A stretch of DNA of 64,000 nucleotides from Carex sylvatica. Its lineage: Eukaryota > Streptophyta > Magnoliopsida > Poales > Cyperaceae. The stretch lies in NCBI GenBank assembly GCA_964058845.1, contig CAXKVR010000031.1:310001-374000 (forward strand). Direction: 5' to 3'. A model generated the notes under the pieces. It ran no database searches. It saw only the letters and a list, made by a program, of their open reading frames with translations, and was not told the DNA's origin. Shown here piece by piece: positions 48,786-61,512 of this stretch. The number at the start of each line of letters is the position of its first letter. The stretch's first letter is position 1. A program made the position numbers and the translations under genes.

Positions 48786-51700
48786 TCAACAAACAGTCCG
48801 ACCATAGCAAATTGAAGCTATATAGAGATTCTTGGCCCACTTTTCCTGCAAATAAATTTTGTTAGTCCAAGATTTGACTTTATTTTATTATTAAGTGCAA
48901 AATTGACAAGAATTTGAATCAAGGATCAAATTTTACCAGAATGCCAGATCTAGCAGAGCTTTTAGTAAAAAAATTAACAACAGAGCTATTAACGGTAACA
49001 CACGAGAACTTAATACGCACTAGCCAACCAATATAAGCAATAATGCAAAACAAAAAAAATTCAAGAAATGCAACCGTACTGGAATAAGTTTAGTTAGTAC
49101 CAAATAGAACCAGTAGGGTACCCCAAATCTACATGCAAATAGGTTACCTTTACATGATTGCTTGGAAATGCTGAAGTACGCAAGGTTTCTTGAGTCTCAT
49201 CAGTCTGTTTTCTCTTTGGTATGCTTAGTATGAAAGCGGCTTGATCAGGTGTTGCCGCAGTGGCAGTTATTCTATACCCATTCTCCCACCTCCTATGGAT
49301 GCCTTCACTTGGGTAGAGAAAATCTAACTCCACAACCTGCATTATATAATTTGTCAAAACCCACAAAAAATCAATTGCATTGTTTTCCTCAGGAATCAAC
49401 TGTTTACAATTTACACGATGATCAAGTCAAACCAAATAGATTAACCAAGGGCCAGATTTAATAGGCACATATCAGATCCATATATTCACCCAGTCAGGTT
49501 AAACAGGCATGGTACTGACACTTGAAATCCAAATGTTCACCAAAAAGTAGCTAAAATATTCTTGGCATCAATAAAACAAAGTACTTTCATGCATGAGCCC
49601 AAATACTTTGGTTAGAAATGATTTCTTAAGAATATGTTGTATCTATCTATCAAATAATTGGAATGCTTTTGAATAATACCTGGTCAGAAAAACCAGAATT
49701 TCTAGACATGACCACCCCCCAGCGACTCCCAGCAGTAGTCATTGAAGTAACATGAAAACCTTCTTTCCACTTTTTATTTATCCACTTAAAGGGGAAAGAT
49801 TCACTCACTTTATATGACTGTTGTGTATATGGAGTTCCTGCAGGGACAACAACAATGCAATTAAATCATTTCATCATTCAATAACACTATTTGTTCCTGA
49901 GATTGCTTCAAAACTAAAACTGCCCAAACATTGCAAACTTATCAAATGAACAACTTGATAGCGTTTGTTTTACTATAATGTCGATATAGCCTCAAAGGTG
50001 CAACAAGGCATTTTAGCTAGTGAAATGTGAAAAATATGGGAGAATAAAATATTTTAGTTGCTAACTGTTAATCAACTTAATGTCATAATTTAAAGGCTAG
50101 AATATGACATAGACAGTAAAATTCCTACTCTCTACCTTTTGACATAACAACCAATGAGCTTCCATTTGTTGCACCAGCAATGGCGCTGATGTAAAAGTTC
50201 TTCTCCCACTGCTCCATAATCCAATCCTAAACAAAAAAAAGGATAACAGAGAAGCCACTATTAATTCAGCAACTCATGTTATCTCCTAGTTGACGTTCAG
50301 CTAGAGTGGAATTGAGATGAGGAATCCATTCCACTATTCCAATTGTGTCTGGTGGAATAGACCTAATTTCAAACACAGTGGCAACTCTCTCATATCCCCA
50401 TCATTTTCAATGGAATAACCTAATTCCATACTCCTACATGGAATTAGATATCCCAACAGGATGGAATAGGAAGGGGGCTTTGGGAAACTATTCTACTGTT
50501 GTCCGACTAATTCCACTCTATTCTAGCATGTCAAACTACCCTAAAGAAACAAAATGTAAAATATATAAGAGAGTCAAACCTTATGAAGGAATATGGGAGA
50601 CAAATTATATACTTGGGCAAAGAAACCAGTTCCCGCGTCCATTATGAGAGCCCAGAGATTAGCAGATGATGCCACTGAGCTAATATACAAACCATCTTCA
50701 TTGCCCTTCTCTATATGTTGTTGAAGCCTTGCATCTGCTACATTGTAATGGTATCTGAAGAAAAGGAAGCCATCATCAAAATATTGTAAATACAAGGTAT
50801 TAACCATAATTATGGGTCAATAACTCTTCATATTAAGCTGATACATGCTCAACTAGGAGTGACTAATACAGTAACTCACCTTTGCTTCATGGCCCGTTTA
50901 GCATTGTAGACTGAAATCCATTGAGTGGCAGGGCTTCCCATTCGAACTTTCTTTCTAGGCTGTTCTTCTTCTTCCATTCCAGCTAACCTCCCTCGCTTCT
51001 GTCCAACCTGTAATGACATTTAGTAATGTTACTTAAATTAAGGATTAATTAAGACTAAAAATGTTAATTTCCGCTAATCCAACGTGGTAAAGTATTAACT
51101 CATAGACAAGATTGTGCTCTAGTTACCTTTAAGGCACCATCAATCCTAATTGCTCTTAAAGCGGAGCAAGGCTCTATTAAAGTATCAAATAGTGCAATAA
51201 GCTTTGCATAATTCGGCTCTTCATCAAATTTCATATTTGTGACCGTCTCGAGAAATAGCCTAAAAGGAGGAGGGCAAAGATAGCACATCTGCTCTGCTGA
51301 CGTGGCCATCTTCTTTTTACACACTAGAAAACTCTTATTCTCGCCCTGGATTTAATAAACAACTTCAGTCAAAGAAGATTTAAAATTTAAAAATAAATTA
51401 GTCTACAATTTGAGACTAATTTTCAAATCACTTGCTTTCTGATGTGTTATATAGATTTTTTCAAGAAAAACTTTTCACATTTAGAATTCAACTAGTACCG
51501 GTAAACAAATTGGGGTAAAGAAGTTTACCTGATACCCTTGCCAGGGTAACCTTCCTCTAATGAGAAAAATTAAGGTATAAGCCAAAGACTCGAGGTCATC
51601 CCTCCTACTACCAGTGCGCCCCAAATGTGCATGAACACTTGCGTACCTTATTGTCCCTCTGCCAAAAGCATTAATGAATTTGAAAGTAAGAACTAAAATG

Positions 51701-54365
51701 GAACAAAATAAAAGCTAAAACCAAATACATGAGTTTGCAGTTCTTGATCAACCTTATTTTACATATTACCCAAAAACTTCCTAAATATGTTCATTATTAA
51801 GAAAAAAGACATGCATCTTTGTTAATCTACTTTTCCCACACCCATGGAAGGGTGAATACATTTAAAGAGCAATTGACAAATAAAAAAGGTTCAAAAACAT
51901 TAGAAATTATAACCCACCTAAAGATGTCCGGCCTCTGATCATATTCAACATGCTGACCTGAAGTTGTTTCCTTCCATCTAGAGGCTGCACATACATCATA
52001 TTACCCGAGCCTTAGTTTCAATATCACAAAACACAAAAATAATAAAGAATATTTACCACATGAGTCATCTCCATAAAGACATACCGAGACCAAGATCAAT
52101 TAGGAAGAGCTTTTTCTCATCTGGAGATCCAGGCTGACCAAGTAAAAAGTTCTCAGGTTTGACGTCTCCATGCACAAATCTGGCAAATAAGGTGCCGTAA
52201 GAAAATTAGTTGGTTTAAAACGAATAAAGCCTTACTAGATAAATTTATAAGAAAAGGAGAACAAGTGGTACCCCTTCAAGTGAAGCTTCTCTAAAATAGA
52301 TATAGCCTCCACTGCAATGCACGCAACCATGCTCGGGGACATGCTGTAACAGAAAGTAAATAAAATAAATTTCAGTTGGTCAAAGAGTAATGTAAAAGTC
52401 TCAGCTATATTGAACCATGTGCTCTGTATTCCATAAACTTCAAAATTGAAATATTCTATAATTCATGGAATATTATTTCGAATGAGATCTTAAAAGTGAA
52501 GAATGTAAATTTACTTACGCTTGACCAACTGAATTCCAAACATCCCAAAGACTAGGTCCTAGCATGTCCATTACCTAAAAAAGGAAAAATATTCATTTTC
52601 ACAAATCATACTTAATTTGAAGAACCTAGATAATCCATTAGTTACTGAAATTTTAAACTCACCAAGATGTAGTAATCCCCTTGGCGGCCTTTATAGTGAA
52701 CGCTCGGTACACCATAACACCCATTCAATGTGCTATAATCATAGAAATAAGAGACAATTAGATGACCCTGAATCACTTAAACTAAAATAAACAGTACAAA
52801 TTGCATCGAACACCTCCATTTTTAGGATTGAACGAAGCAAAGAGATGCCAACACTTAGAAAGAATTACCATCCATGGTTGAAAATAGTTAGTTTAGTGAC
52901 TTAATGTGTGTATCAATAATCTTCTGGATATTGACAAAGAAAGAAAAACTGAGCAACATTATAAATCCAAGATATCAAAAGAAACTAATACCTATAGACC
53001 TGCCACTCATATGGAGGTCCATAGTTGCAACCCTTGCTATTACGGTGCTCAAATTTTAGAGCGACCTATCCGCCACAAAAAGAAAAAAGAAAAAGAAAAT
53101 CAGTATGTCACCAGAATATTAAAAAAAAAATGTTTCTCCAAATACAAACAGAGAAGGAAAAGGACGAAACCAAGTACCTCATAAGCATCTGGTCCAGTAC
53201 GGTCAGCCCCACCTGAGAACCTTCTACCAACATAGACCTGGCCAAAACCACCTTTGCCCAATTTCCTTTCTACTTTGTATTGTGGAGAATTACCTACTTG
53301 TACCTGTGATAAAGGTTGCTATCAGTTAAATGGAATATAGCAGCAATTATAGGATTTTCAAATAAAATCGGCATTTCTAGGGAGAAACTGTTGTGTTTAA
53401 GTAATTCATAACTTCCATTTATAGCATTGGGTGAATTAATTGTGAGATAGGAACTACAAATTTTTCTTTCAATAAAGTAAAAGAAAAAACACAGTACATT
53501 TTCTATAGCTTCACATACAGAATATTAAGTTAGTGTTGCTTTATGTTCATCACCTCTTTAACAAAACCTACATTATTCGTAGTTTATTTAACTTTTAAGT
53601 CAGATGAGTACAGTCTGTCCATTTTTTCAAAATTGATGATTCTTCTCCAGTTCAAAATAGTAAAATAATCCAAAAATATAAATTTGGTTTCTCAAAAGAT
53701 TTTGATATGTATGTCACATTGAACGGCTCCAATCAGCCAACCAGAACTCCAATATCTAGATTTGGAGCAGTAGCACTGGCAGATCGGTGCTATTGCATAG
53801 CATCATAGCGTTCACTTTGATTATGTTTCCTTTATAAAACAAAGTATAAAGTAAATTTGATTAGTTGAACCAGAAAATGTTAGCTCATCTTGAAATGGCT
53901 AATATCAAGGCTTCCATATCATCACTATCACTCGTAACATTTCACCATAAATAATCAATTCAAGCTAAAGTGCAAAATATAAAAGTATACCCTATCAGGA
54001 ACAGGAGGCGCTGATCCTTCTTCCTCTCCAGCGACCACTTTTTCACCACTTCCACCTTCCATCCCAACAGGCTTACCCGCCACACCGTCGGCTGCAACTG
54101 GCACGGCCTCAAGATTCTTATCTGACTCAAGATCAATTACTGGAATTGCCCTTCCCCTCCCTGTTGCTCCCTTTTGTCTGACTGGTGCGGCTTGCTGTGC
54201 CGGTGTCCCTTTGGCTTGAGTGCCCCTGCCCCTGCCTCTGCCTCTGCCAGTCCCACCCCCACGCCTCCTATTGTTTGTGGGAGGCGGCAAGTTGTCCACT
54301 TGTAGTTCAGTTTCTCTTTTGGATTTTAGCCGAGCTTGCCGGACCCCGCTTCTCAACTCTGGCAT
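48786..54365 (-). CDS. Casein kinase 1-like protein kinase, HD16/EL1 (MLK/PPK) type
   Basis: Sixteen exons on the minus strand: 53991-54365, 53178-53303, 52992-53065, 52663-52732, then about 52509, 52272, 52086, 51919, 51530, 51124, 50879, 50581, 50138, 49680 and 49147 (low ends), and 48786-48845. The N-terminus [16 protein letters not shown] and a Gly/Arg-rich stretch ([10 protein letters not shown]) are basic and nuclear-type. The kinase domain has the P-loop [13 protein letters not shown] (about residue 140), VALKFE, catalytic [11 protein letters not shown] (about 260), IDLGLASRW in place of DFG, and [12 protein letters not shown] long plant-specific C-terminal domain follows ([19 protein letters not shown], [20 protein letters not shown]) and ends ICYGRTVC. 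Relatives are rice HD16/EL1 and Arabidopsis MUT9-like/photoregulatory kinases, nuclear Ser/Thr kinases acting on flowering, light and gibberellin-related substrates. An in-frame ATG at 54383 would add six residues. A 5'-UTR intron (about 54430-55300) is likely. Confidence 0.95.
50283..50560. repeat. Possible Tourist-like MITE in a kinase intron
   Basis: The intron has TAGAGTGGAATTGAG near its left part and AATTCCACTCTATTCTAG near its right, with several GGAATAG / CTATTCC words between. Ends and TSD could not be fixed. Confidence 0.45.
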
Positions 54366-55620
54366 TTCTCTCTCCCCATGCAAGTCAAGACCGCTTTTTT
54401 ATTTCCTTGTAGGAGCTTCCTATTAATAACAGATGCCAAAATATGTTAAGCCAAAGCTGTAGTTAAGTAGCGACATTAGTTGCAAAAGATGGTGCATGTT
54501 TAATGTAGAAATAGTGGTTGCTGCTGTCATGCTTGGGATAAAAGTTCAATATGAAACTACCGTAGTATCTGCTTCTATGGATATAGTAATGCAACTGATT
54601 ATACCTAAAATGTAAATTGTGTTTTCAGAAAGTGAGATCCTTTAGCTACAATGACAATGCTAGCAGCACACACTTAGGTCGACTTAGGGAAAAGGACAAT
54701 AGTTTAAGACTTATTTTCTGAAAATAATCACAAATTCATGCTAAAGCAATAATAGTGAAAGAAGAATAACAATTCTCGATCCCATAGAAACCATTAAATC
54801 CGACATTTTTTTCCAATCATGCATGGTCCTAACAGACAGCAGAAGTGAGAAAGTATCCAACAAAGTAATATGTAGTTACCTCAAAGCTGAACAATGGTTT
54901 CTGCAGTCAAAAATTTCAATTAGAATTTCACAACGAGTGAAATATTGTCCAGTATTGGAACCAAACACTTTTATATTCCCAAAATTCAGTCCCCTTTTTG
55001 TTTGATTCACCCGGAGATAAAATAGGGCTTATCCAGTTCTTATTCCCCAAATAAACACTACACGGAACAAATTTCTGATCTTAAAACCATAATCAATCTC
55101 TAAAATACACTTCTTACAAACAAATTTCAAAAGAAAACCAAACATCTCATACATTCCCATTTCATTTCAGGACCGATCTTCCAAAAACAAGACCATAAAA
55201 CCCAATCTAACCAAGAACAAGAGAGATCGGTGATGAACCGATCGACTATCTGACGATCGGAAGTTAATTAGAAAGAAATAAAAGAGTCGGCATTCTCACC
55301 AATCAACAGCTCATCTACAGCATCTGATCGTGGAGAGAAAGCTAGAGGCTATATATGTTCGCGATGGATTAGGATTAGGATTAGGGTTAGATTAAAGTTG
55401 TGATTGGGGAGAAATCGAGAAGGGGGGAGAATGGAGATAGATGAGGGAGCCTGCGTCTCACGCCGCTCTGTCTATAAAACGGATGTATGTGTGTTTTTTT
55501 CCTCTGTGTTGCGTATTTGTGATGAGTGGATGCTCACACAGACACACACTATTCGTGCATGGGTTTGATTTTGTATTGTGTAGGGTTAGATATTGAGGAC
55601 TCAAGACGTTTCGATGGATT
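54366..55620 (-). promoter_or_regulatory. Kinase 5' UTR intron and promoter region
   Basis: On the minus strand, a donor-like TTGATTG|GTGAGA at about 55298 and an acceptor-like TTAATAG|GAAGC at about 54430 suggest a leader intron. Above it, 55368-55396 carries a telomere-like run (GGATTAGGATTAGGGTTAG), equal to teloboxes in the gene's orientation. No other gene is seen in the interval. Confidence 0.5.
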
Positions 55621-55768
55621 CACCAACGCTCACGATTCAATCACATGGCACAACAGCGCTTCTACTAATCACCAACGCTCACGATTCAATCACATGGCAC
55701 AACAGCGCTTCTACTAATCACCAACGCTCACGATTCAATCACATGGCACAACAGCGCTTTCTACTAAT
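55621..55768. repeat. 49-bp tandem repeat, three copies
   Basis: Units start at 55621, 55670 and 55719 and read CACCAACGCTCACGATTCAA, then TCACATGGCACAACAGCGCT, then TCTACTAAT. Copies are essentially identical except for one extra T near the end of the third. ORFs crossing it (55526-56057) show repeated peptides because 49 is not a multiple of three. It lies right at the edge of the large MULE. Confidence 0.95.
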
Positions 55769-55884
55769 CAAAGTCGGCTCCTCCCCCGACATTTTTAAAA
55801 ATACCCAAAAAAAAAAACAAATTATTAAAAATAACAGGGTTGGAGCCGAATTTTTAAAAATGCCCAAACTGCCGCGGTCCGGGC

Positions 55885-55894
55885 CTATAAATAC
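55885..55894 (+). promoter_or_regulatory. TATA box for the PMD gene
   Basis: CTATAAATAC follows a GC-rich stretch. About 30 bp downstream a C/T-rich leader begins, leading to a splice donor TTGCAA|GTAAGT near 56014. The 1.57-kb leader intron ends with an acceptor immediately before the PMD start codon (57591). Confidence 0.6.
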
Positions 55895-56099
55895 CCCCCA
55901 ACAGATATTTCTCTCTCCTCACAATTCATTTTCTCAAAATCTCACTCTCTCTCCTCCCCACCCGAAATTCTCCTCTTTTTTCTCATCTCTTCTTCTCTCT
56001 TCTTCCAATTTGCAAGTAAGTCCCTATATATTTTTGAAATTTCATTTGTATTGTTAAAAAATTATAAATTAGTCAAATTAAGTTAGTTAGTGCTAATTA

Positions 56100-57540
56100 G
56101 TTATAATTATGATTATTTAATTACGGTACCAATTTAGTGGTAATTAGCGTTAATGTAGGTACCAAAAATATTTGAAATTAGTGATAATTATGGTACCAAA
56201 GTTAGTTTTAATTTTATTTATAATTATGATTATTTAATTACGGTACCAATTTAGTGGTAATTAGTGTCAATGTAGGTACCAAAAATATTTGAAATTAGTG
56301 ATAATTATGTTACCAAAGTTAGTTTAAATTTTATTTTGAATTATTTAGTTCAAAATTTTGCCGTAATTAGTATTAATTAGGGTTAAATAATTAAGGTACC
56401 GAATTTAGTAGTAATTAGTGTTAATGTAGGTACCAAATTTAGTTATAATTAATGATAATTGAGGTACCAAAGTTAGTTTTAATTTCATCGTAACGTAATT
56501 TGGCCTATTTTTACCGCAAATATATTACATTAGTATATTTTCGCCGGTTTTAGCATATTTTAGGCGAAAAACATATTTTTTTTATTTTAATAGCATATTT
56601 TAACCAAAATAACATATTTGAGTAAATTTTTGCCATAATTACCGTATTTTAGCACATTTGACCGTAATTATTGTATTTTATCATATTTTAGTATATTTTG
56701 TCGGGATAACTTTTTTTTTCATAGTAACGTAATTTAGCCTATTTTTATCGCAAATATATTACATTAGTATATTTTCGCCGGTTTTAGCATATTTTAGGCG
56801 AAAAACATATTTTTTTTATTTTAATAGCATATTTTAACCGAAATAGCATATTTGAGTAAATTTTTGCCATAATTACCGTATTTTAGCATATTATAATATA
56901 TTTTGTTAGAATAACTTTTTTTTTTCATATTAAAGTAATTTAGCCCATTTTTAACACACACATTCCATTTTAGTATATTTTTGCTGGTTTTAGCATATTT
57001 TAGGCGAATAACATATTTTTTTTATTTTAATAGCATATTTTAACTGAAATAGCATATTTGAGTAAATTTTTGCCATAATTACCGTATTTTAGCACATTTG
57101 ACCGTAATTATTGTATTTTAGCATATTATAGTATATTTTGTCCGAATAACTTTTTTTTTTCATATTAAAGTAATTTAGCCCATTTTTAACACACACATTC
57201 CATTTTAGTATATTTTTGCTGGTTTTAGCATATTTTAGGCGAATAACATATTTTTTTTATTTTAACGCATTATGGCATATTTTTACTGAAATTAGCATAT
57301 TTGAGTAAATTTTTGCCGTAATTAGCGTATTTTAGCACATTTTACCATAATTATTGTATTTTAGCATATTTTAGTATATTTTATCCGAATAATTTTTTTT
57401 TAGTATATTTTGTCCGAATTATTGTATTTTAGTATATTTTAGTATATTTTAGTATATTTTAGCATAATTTTATTCTTACTATGGTAGTTTTGTATTTTTT
57501 CATCTTAATTAGCTTATTTTATCATATTTTCACCGGAATG
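56100..57540. repeat. AT-rich tandem repeats inside the PMD leader intron
   Basis: Two repeat sets. At 56120-56480, three to four units of about 117-155 bp share GGTACCAATTTAGTGGTAAT. At 56487-57400, four units about 207-235 bp apart share AGCATATTTTAGGCG, TTTGAGTAAATTTTTGCC and GTATTTTAGCA words. They look like local duplications within an intron. Confidence 0.75.
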
Positions 57541-57590
57541 AGCTTATTTTAGTCAATTGTAGCATGTCTAATTTTTTTCCCAAATGTAGG

Positions 57591-60518
57591 ATGGTTAGGG
57601 GACGTCCTAGGAGACCACCACCACCCGACCCTATTGATGAGCCCATTCCCGTGGATAGCACGGAGCATTTCAGTCCATTATTATGGATACCTCACAGTGA
57701 GCATCGAGTCTCACTAGCATCCCGAGAGGTACGTGATTATTTTCTTTTTTTCTTCTTTTTTACGTTAAATTTTTTTAGAGTTCTCATATTTTCAGATTTT
57801 TATGTTGTTTCTTTTTTTTCCAACGCAGAGTCAGGAGTCTCTAGAAAGCAAGTTTCGGATTTATGGCATGCAGTACTACTCTCTGATGGACCCGTATCTA
57901 CACAATCTGGGGTTGTACCATTTGGTCGACCTATTAGAGACGGAGAGCAAGGCCATTAATGCGTCCCTCATTCAGGGGCTAGTGGAGCGATGGCGGCCCG
58001 AGACACACACATTCCATTTGCCGTTCGGAGAGATGACAGTGACTCTCCAGGACGTGAGTGTCCTTTGGGGTTTGCCTATCCAGGGCGTGCCCATCGATGG
58101 CATATCTGACCCCACTGACGAGAACATGATTAATGCCAGCCTCGCAGAGCTGTTGGGAGCAGAGCCAGATGTCCATGATAATGGTGGGAGATCGAGATTT
58201 CATTTGAAGAAGACGGCACTGCGGGCTCTGTTCGCCGATCGAGGTTTGCATTGGCGATCCACACAGCATGACATTGAGAGGTACTTATATAAACCATTAT
58301 ATATATATATTTAGTTTGTATTTTATCTCATTGCAAGAAATGAGTTGGTCCCTAATTTTGACATTTCAGATACACACGAGCTTTCGTGATGGACCTATTT
58401 GGTTCTGTCATGTTTCCCGATTCGAGCGGTGATGCCATTCCGATTATGTACCTGGAGCTGTTGAGAGACCTTGGGTCATCAAGAAGGTACAACTGGGGTG
58501 GGGCCGTCCTGGCACATCTTTACTCCAACCTGTGCCATGCTTGCAAGGTCAGTACATTATTGTTGTCTTATTTTAAAAAATTAACTTGTTCCGACGTCTA
58601 ATATTATTCAAATTGCAGCATAAAAGTAAGAAGATGTACGGGCCGACACTTCTACTGCAGCATTGGTCATGGTCGCGCATACCAGTGGCGGTTCCCGTGC
58701 AGAATGAGTCACTATATTCGGGAGAGCCCGATGATGCATATCACCCGGCATTTGGTAAGAAATGGTACGGGGATCACCGCTACGTGGACGCGCCTCACGG
58801 AAAGACAGCAGGCATCAGTTTGGTCCGTGGTCAGTTGCAGAGTCTGGGTGACACGCAGGTGAGCTGGACTCCATACGCTGAGTCATACTCTGAGGGGAGA
58901 CTGCCACAGATTGTATCAGATGATGAGGAGATGTGGCTCTACAGGGGTCCGCTGATTTGCTTCTGGATAGTGGAGCATCACTATCCAGACCGGGTGCTCC
59001 GTCAGTTTGGACTTCCTCCACTCATCCCCGCAGATCCAGACATCCCGAGATCTATCATCACGAGGCTACACGGGTACGTACAAGTTTTGTTTTTCTTGGA
59101 TTTTGTATTTAATATTAGTTGTTGTAGACACTAAATTGCATCATATTAATTACAGGACGTACCACAGTAATCACGCCGATAAAGATTGGAGTACACATTT
59201 CCTGGAGCACTACGACAGAGCAGGGACCATAAGGGAGCACTTATGGCAGATGTCGGGGGATTATGAGACGCAGCTCCAGGGGTCTCCCCTACTGAGATAT
59301 CAGGCTTGGTACCTGCGGGTCGGCATGGCCTCCGTGTATCTTGAGGGAGATTACGGCAATTATCTTCGCTCCAAGATCTTCGAAGATGATGGTTATACCC
59401 CCACTGGCAGGAGAGGTGCTCGCGATGTAAGTAATGCACCTAAACCAACTCATTTTGACCATCTTTTTAACCTTTTTTTCTAATGTATCTTATTTTAATT
59501 TTTGTAGTTGCTACTAGCGGTTAAAGGTGGAGTACATTCAATCGTTTGTCTTGGAAAGCGTGGCTTCAAGGCTTTTGGACACACAATGTTGAACTACTTT
59601 GCGCCTTGCATTGAGGGCCACGGCCACGAGGCCAAGCTAGTCACGATGCTCAGAGACGCCGGAGAGGACATCGATTGGCGCAGAGTACATAGGGATGAGC
59701 CCGGCGCGTCACCTGTTATGACTGCTGATATGCCACCAGAGCCCGCAGACCAGCCAGAGTGGGACTACCATCGTTGGGTTCTGGGCATGTCTAGTTGGCA
59801 CGCCTATTTTGACCAGTATGGACATCCGTGTCTTCCTCAGGTTCGGTATTATTTATTTTATGTCAAGTTAGTTAAAATTTTCTCATTCAGTAAAGTAAGT
59901 TAGTTAAAATTTATTGAATTATTTGTATCGTTGCAGGGTCCTGCCTACATTCCGACACAATTTGAGCACCAGGCTAGATCCCCGGGTCTTCCCCAGGTTC
60001 AGTATTATTTATTTTATGTTAAGTTAGTTAAAATTTTCTCATTCAGTAAAGTAAGTTAGATAAAATTTATTGAATTATTTGTATCATTGCAGGGTTCTGC
60101 CTACATTCCGACACAGCCTGAGCACCAGGCTGGATCTCCGGAGATTCAGTCTATGCATGAGTCTCAGAGCTTGCAGTTCAGCCTTGCAGATCTAGCTCCA
60201 GGTGATCAGTGGGATACAGCCGCTTCTCCTGCATCGCACCAGCCGTATTTAGCGAGGGCTCACGATTGGGAGGCCTCTGGTAGCGGGACTCAGCCTGACT
60301 TACCCTTGTTTCAGACCCCTCTGCCAGCTACACACGCCACCGAGGATCCATGGGGTACAGCACTCACGATGAGCAGAGAGACTGAGCCCGAGGTCGAGAT
60401 CACACCAGCTCGTGTGGCGCAGGAAGTAGAAGTACAGTGGAATAACTGGCATCGAGTTTTCACCAGAGAGAACAGAGGCAGACCAGCTGACCGATATTCC
60501 GATTCGCGGTATCGTTGA
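57591..60518 (+). CDS. Plant mobile domain (PMD) protein, MAIN-like
   Basis: Eight exons: 57591-57728, 57829-58280, 58370-58547, 58619-59073, 59156-59426, 59508-59840, 59937-59996 and 60093-60518. They total 2,313 bp (770 aa) with an intact frame. The start MVRGRPRRPPPPDP has an AT-hook-like basic patch. The PMD region (PF10536-type, aminotransferase-like) covers about residues 50-480: LVDLLETESKAINASLIQGL, VERWRPETHTFHLPFGEM, TVTLQDVSVLWGLPIQGVPI, YNWGGAVLAHLYSNLCHA, GPTLLLQHWSWSRIPV. PMD proteins occur in host MAIN/MAIL genes, which act in silencing and meristem maintenance, and inside transposons. The C-terminal third is Pro/Gln/Glu-rich and disordered-looking. Exon 7 is a 20-residue duplicate of the start of exon 8. 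Convergence with a MULE transposase suggests it is element-borne, not a host gene. Confidence 0.9.
59841..60092 (+). repeat. 156-bp tandem duplication of an intron-exon unit in the PMD gene
   Basis: Introns 59841-59936 and 59997-60092 are both 96 bp and nearly identical (GGTATTATTTATTTTATGT against AGTATTATTTATTTTATGT). The 60-bp exon between them matches the start of the next exon: GPAYIPTQFEHQARSP and GSAYIPTQPEHQAGSP. The phase is preserved, so the duplication added 20 residues without breaking the frame. Confidence 0.93.
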
Positions 60519-60760
60519 TAGAGTGTTTTTTGGTAGTTTTCTTTGTAGTGTTTTATGTTTTGTTATGTATTATGTACGCTGATAGCTTATTATGATTTAT
60601 GTTTTGAGTTTAGCTATGTTTTATGGTAGTATTTATACAACAGAAAAAATAATAAGTGAAACACTACATAATTAAAAACAAAAACAAAAGAAGAACAAAA
60701 GAACACTAAACTCCGAAAACAAAAGAAGAACAAAAGAACACCAAAAACGAGTTTAGCTAT

Positions 60761-61469
60761 GATTAAAAACGTCATCAATTCGAGCTATCTTTGAGCGCTT
60801 ATATCTCACGATCCTCTCGGAGATTTCGTATGAAACTTTACAGTCATGCTTGGAAATGTCAGGAAAGCATGTCGCTCAATTTTTACATTTTTTGGAGATG
60901 AATTGCTCCGAACACGAGTGTGCAAAGTTGGGATCGGATTAAAAACGTCATCAATTCGGGCTATCTTTGAGCGCTTATATCTCACGATCCGCTCGGAGAT
61001 TTCGTATGAAACTTTACAGTCATGCTTGGAAATGTTAGGAAAGCATGTCGCTCAATTTTTACATTTTTTGGAGATGAATTGCTCCGAACACGAGTGTGCA
61101 AAGTTGGGATCGGATTAAAAATGTCATCAATTTGGGCTATCTTTGAGCGCTTATATCTCACGATCCGCTCGGAGATTTCGTATGAAACTTTACAGTCATG
61201 CTTGGAAATGTCAGGAAAGCATGTCGCTCAATTTTTACATTTTTTGGAGATGAATTGCTCCGAACACGAGTGTGCAAAGTTGGGATCGGATTAAAAACGT
61301 CATCAATTCGGGCTATCTTTGAGCGCTTATATCTCACGATCCGCTCGGAGATTTCGTATGAAACTTTACAGTCATGCTTGGAAATGTCAGGAAAGCATGT
61401 CGCTCAATTTTTACATTTTTTGGAGATGAATTACTCCGAACACGAGTGTGCAAAGTTGGGATCGGATTA
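60761..61469. repeat. 176-bp tandem repeat, four copies
   Basis: Units begin near GATTAAAAACGTCATCAATT and recur every 176 bp (marker ATGCTTGGAAATGT at 61022 and 61198; slight variants at 60846 and 61374). Identity between copies is very high. Overlapping 90-residue ORFs on the plus strand are products of the repeat. It lies between the 3' end of the PMD gene and the accessory ORFs on the opposite strand. Confidence 0.95.
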
Positions 61470-61512
61470 AAATATCTTACAATGTAAAATTTAAACTAAG
61501 GCATTTAAAATC

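Noticed and set aside
54185..54426. Plus-strand ORFs rich in Pro, Leu and Cys at the kinase first exon
   Set aside because: Antisense of the Gly/Arg-rich kinase N-terminus.
55621..55768. Regular short repeats considered as a CRISPR-like array
   Set aside because: Copies are directly adjacent with no spacers, and the DNA is plant nuclear.
55526..56057. ORFs with repeated Asp-Ser-Ile-Thr-Trp-His peptides upstream of the PMD gene
   Set aside because: The repeat comes from the 49-bp tandem array; the sequence continues into the TATA region and leader of the PMD gene.
60846..61470. Three overlapping 90-aa ORFs of nearly the same sequence
   Set aside because: They follow from the 176-bp tandem repeat, cross unit junctions, and show no domain.
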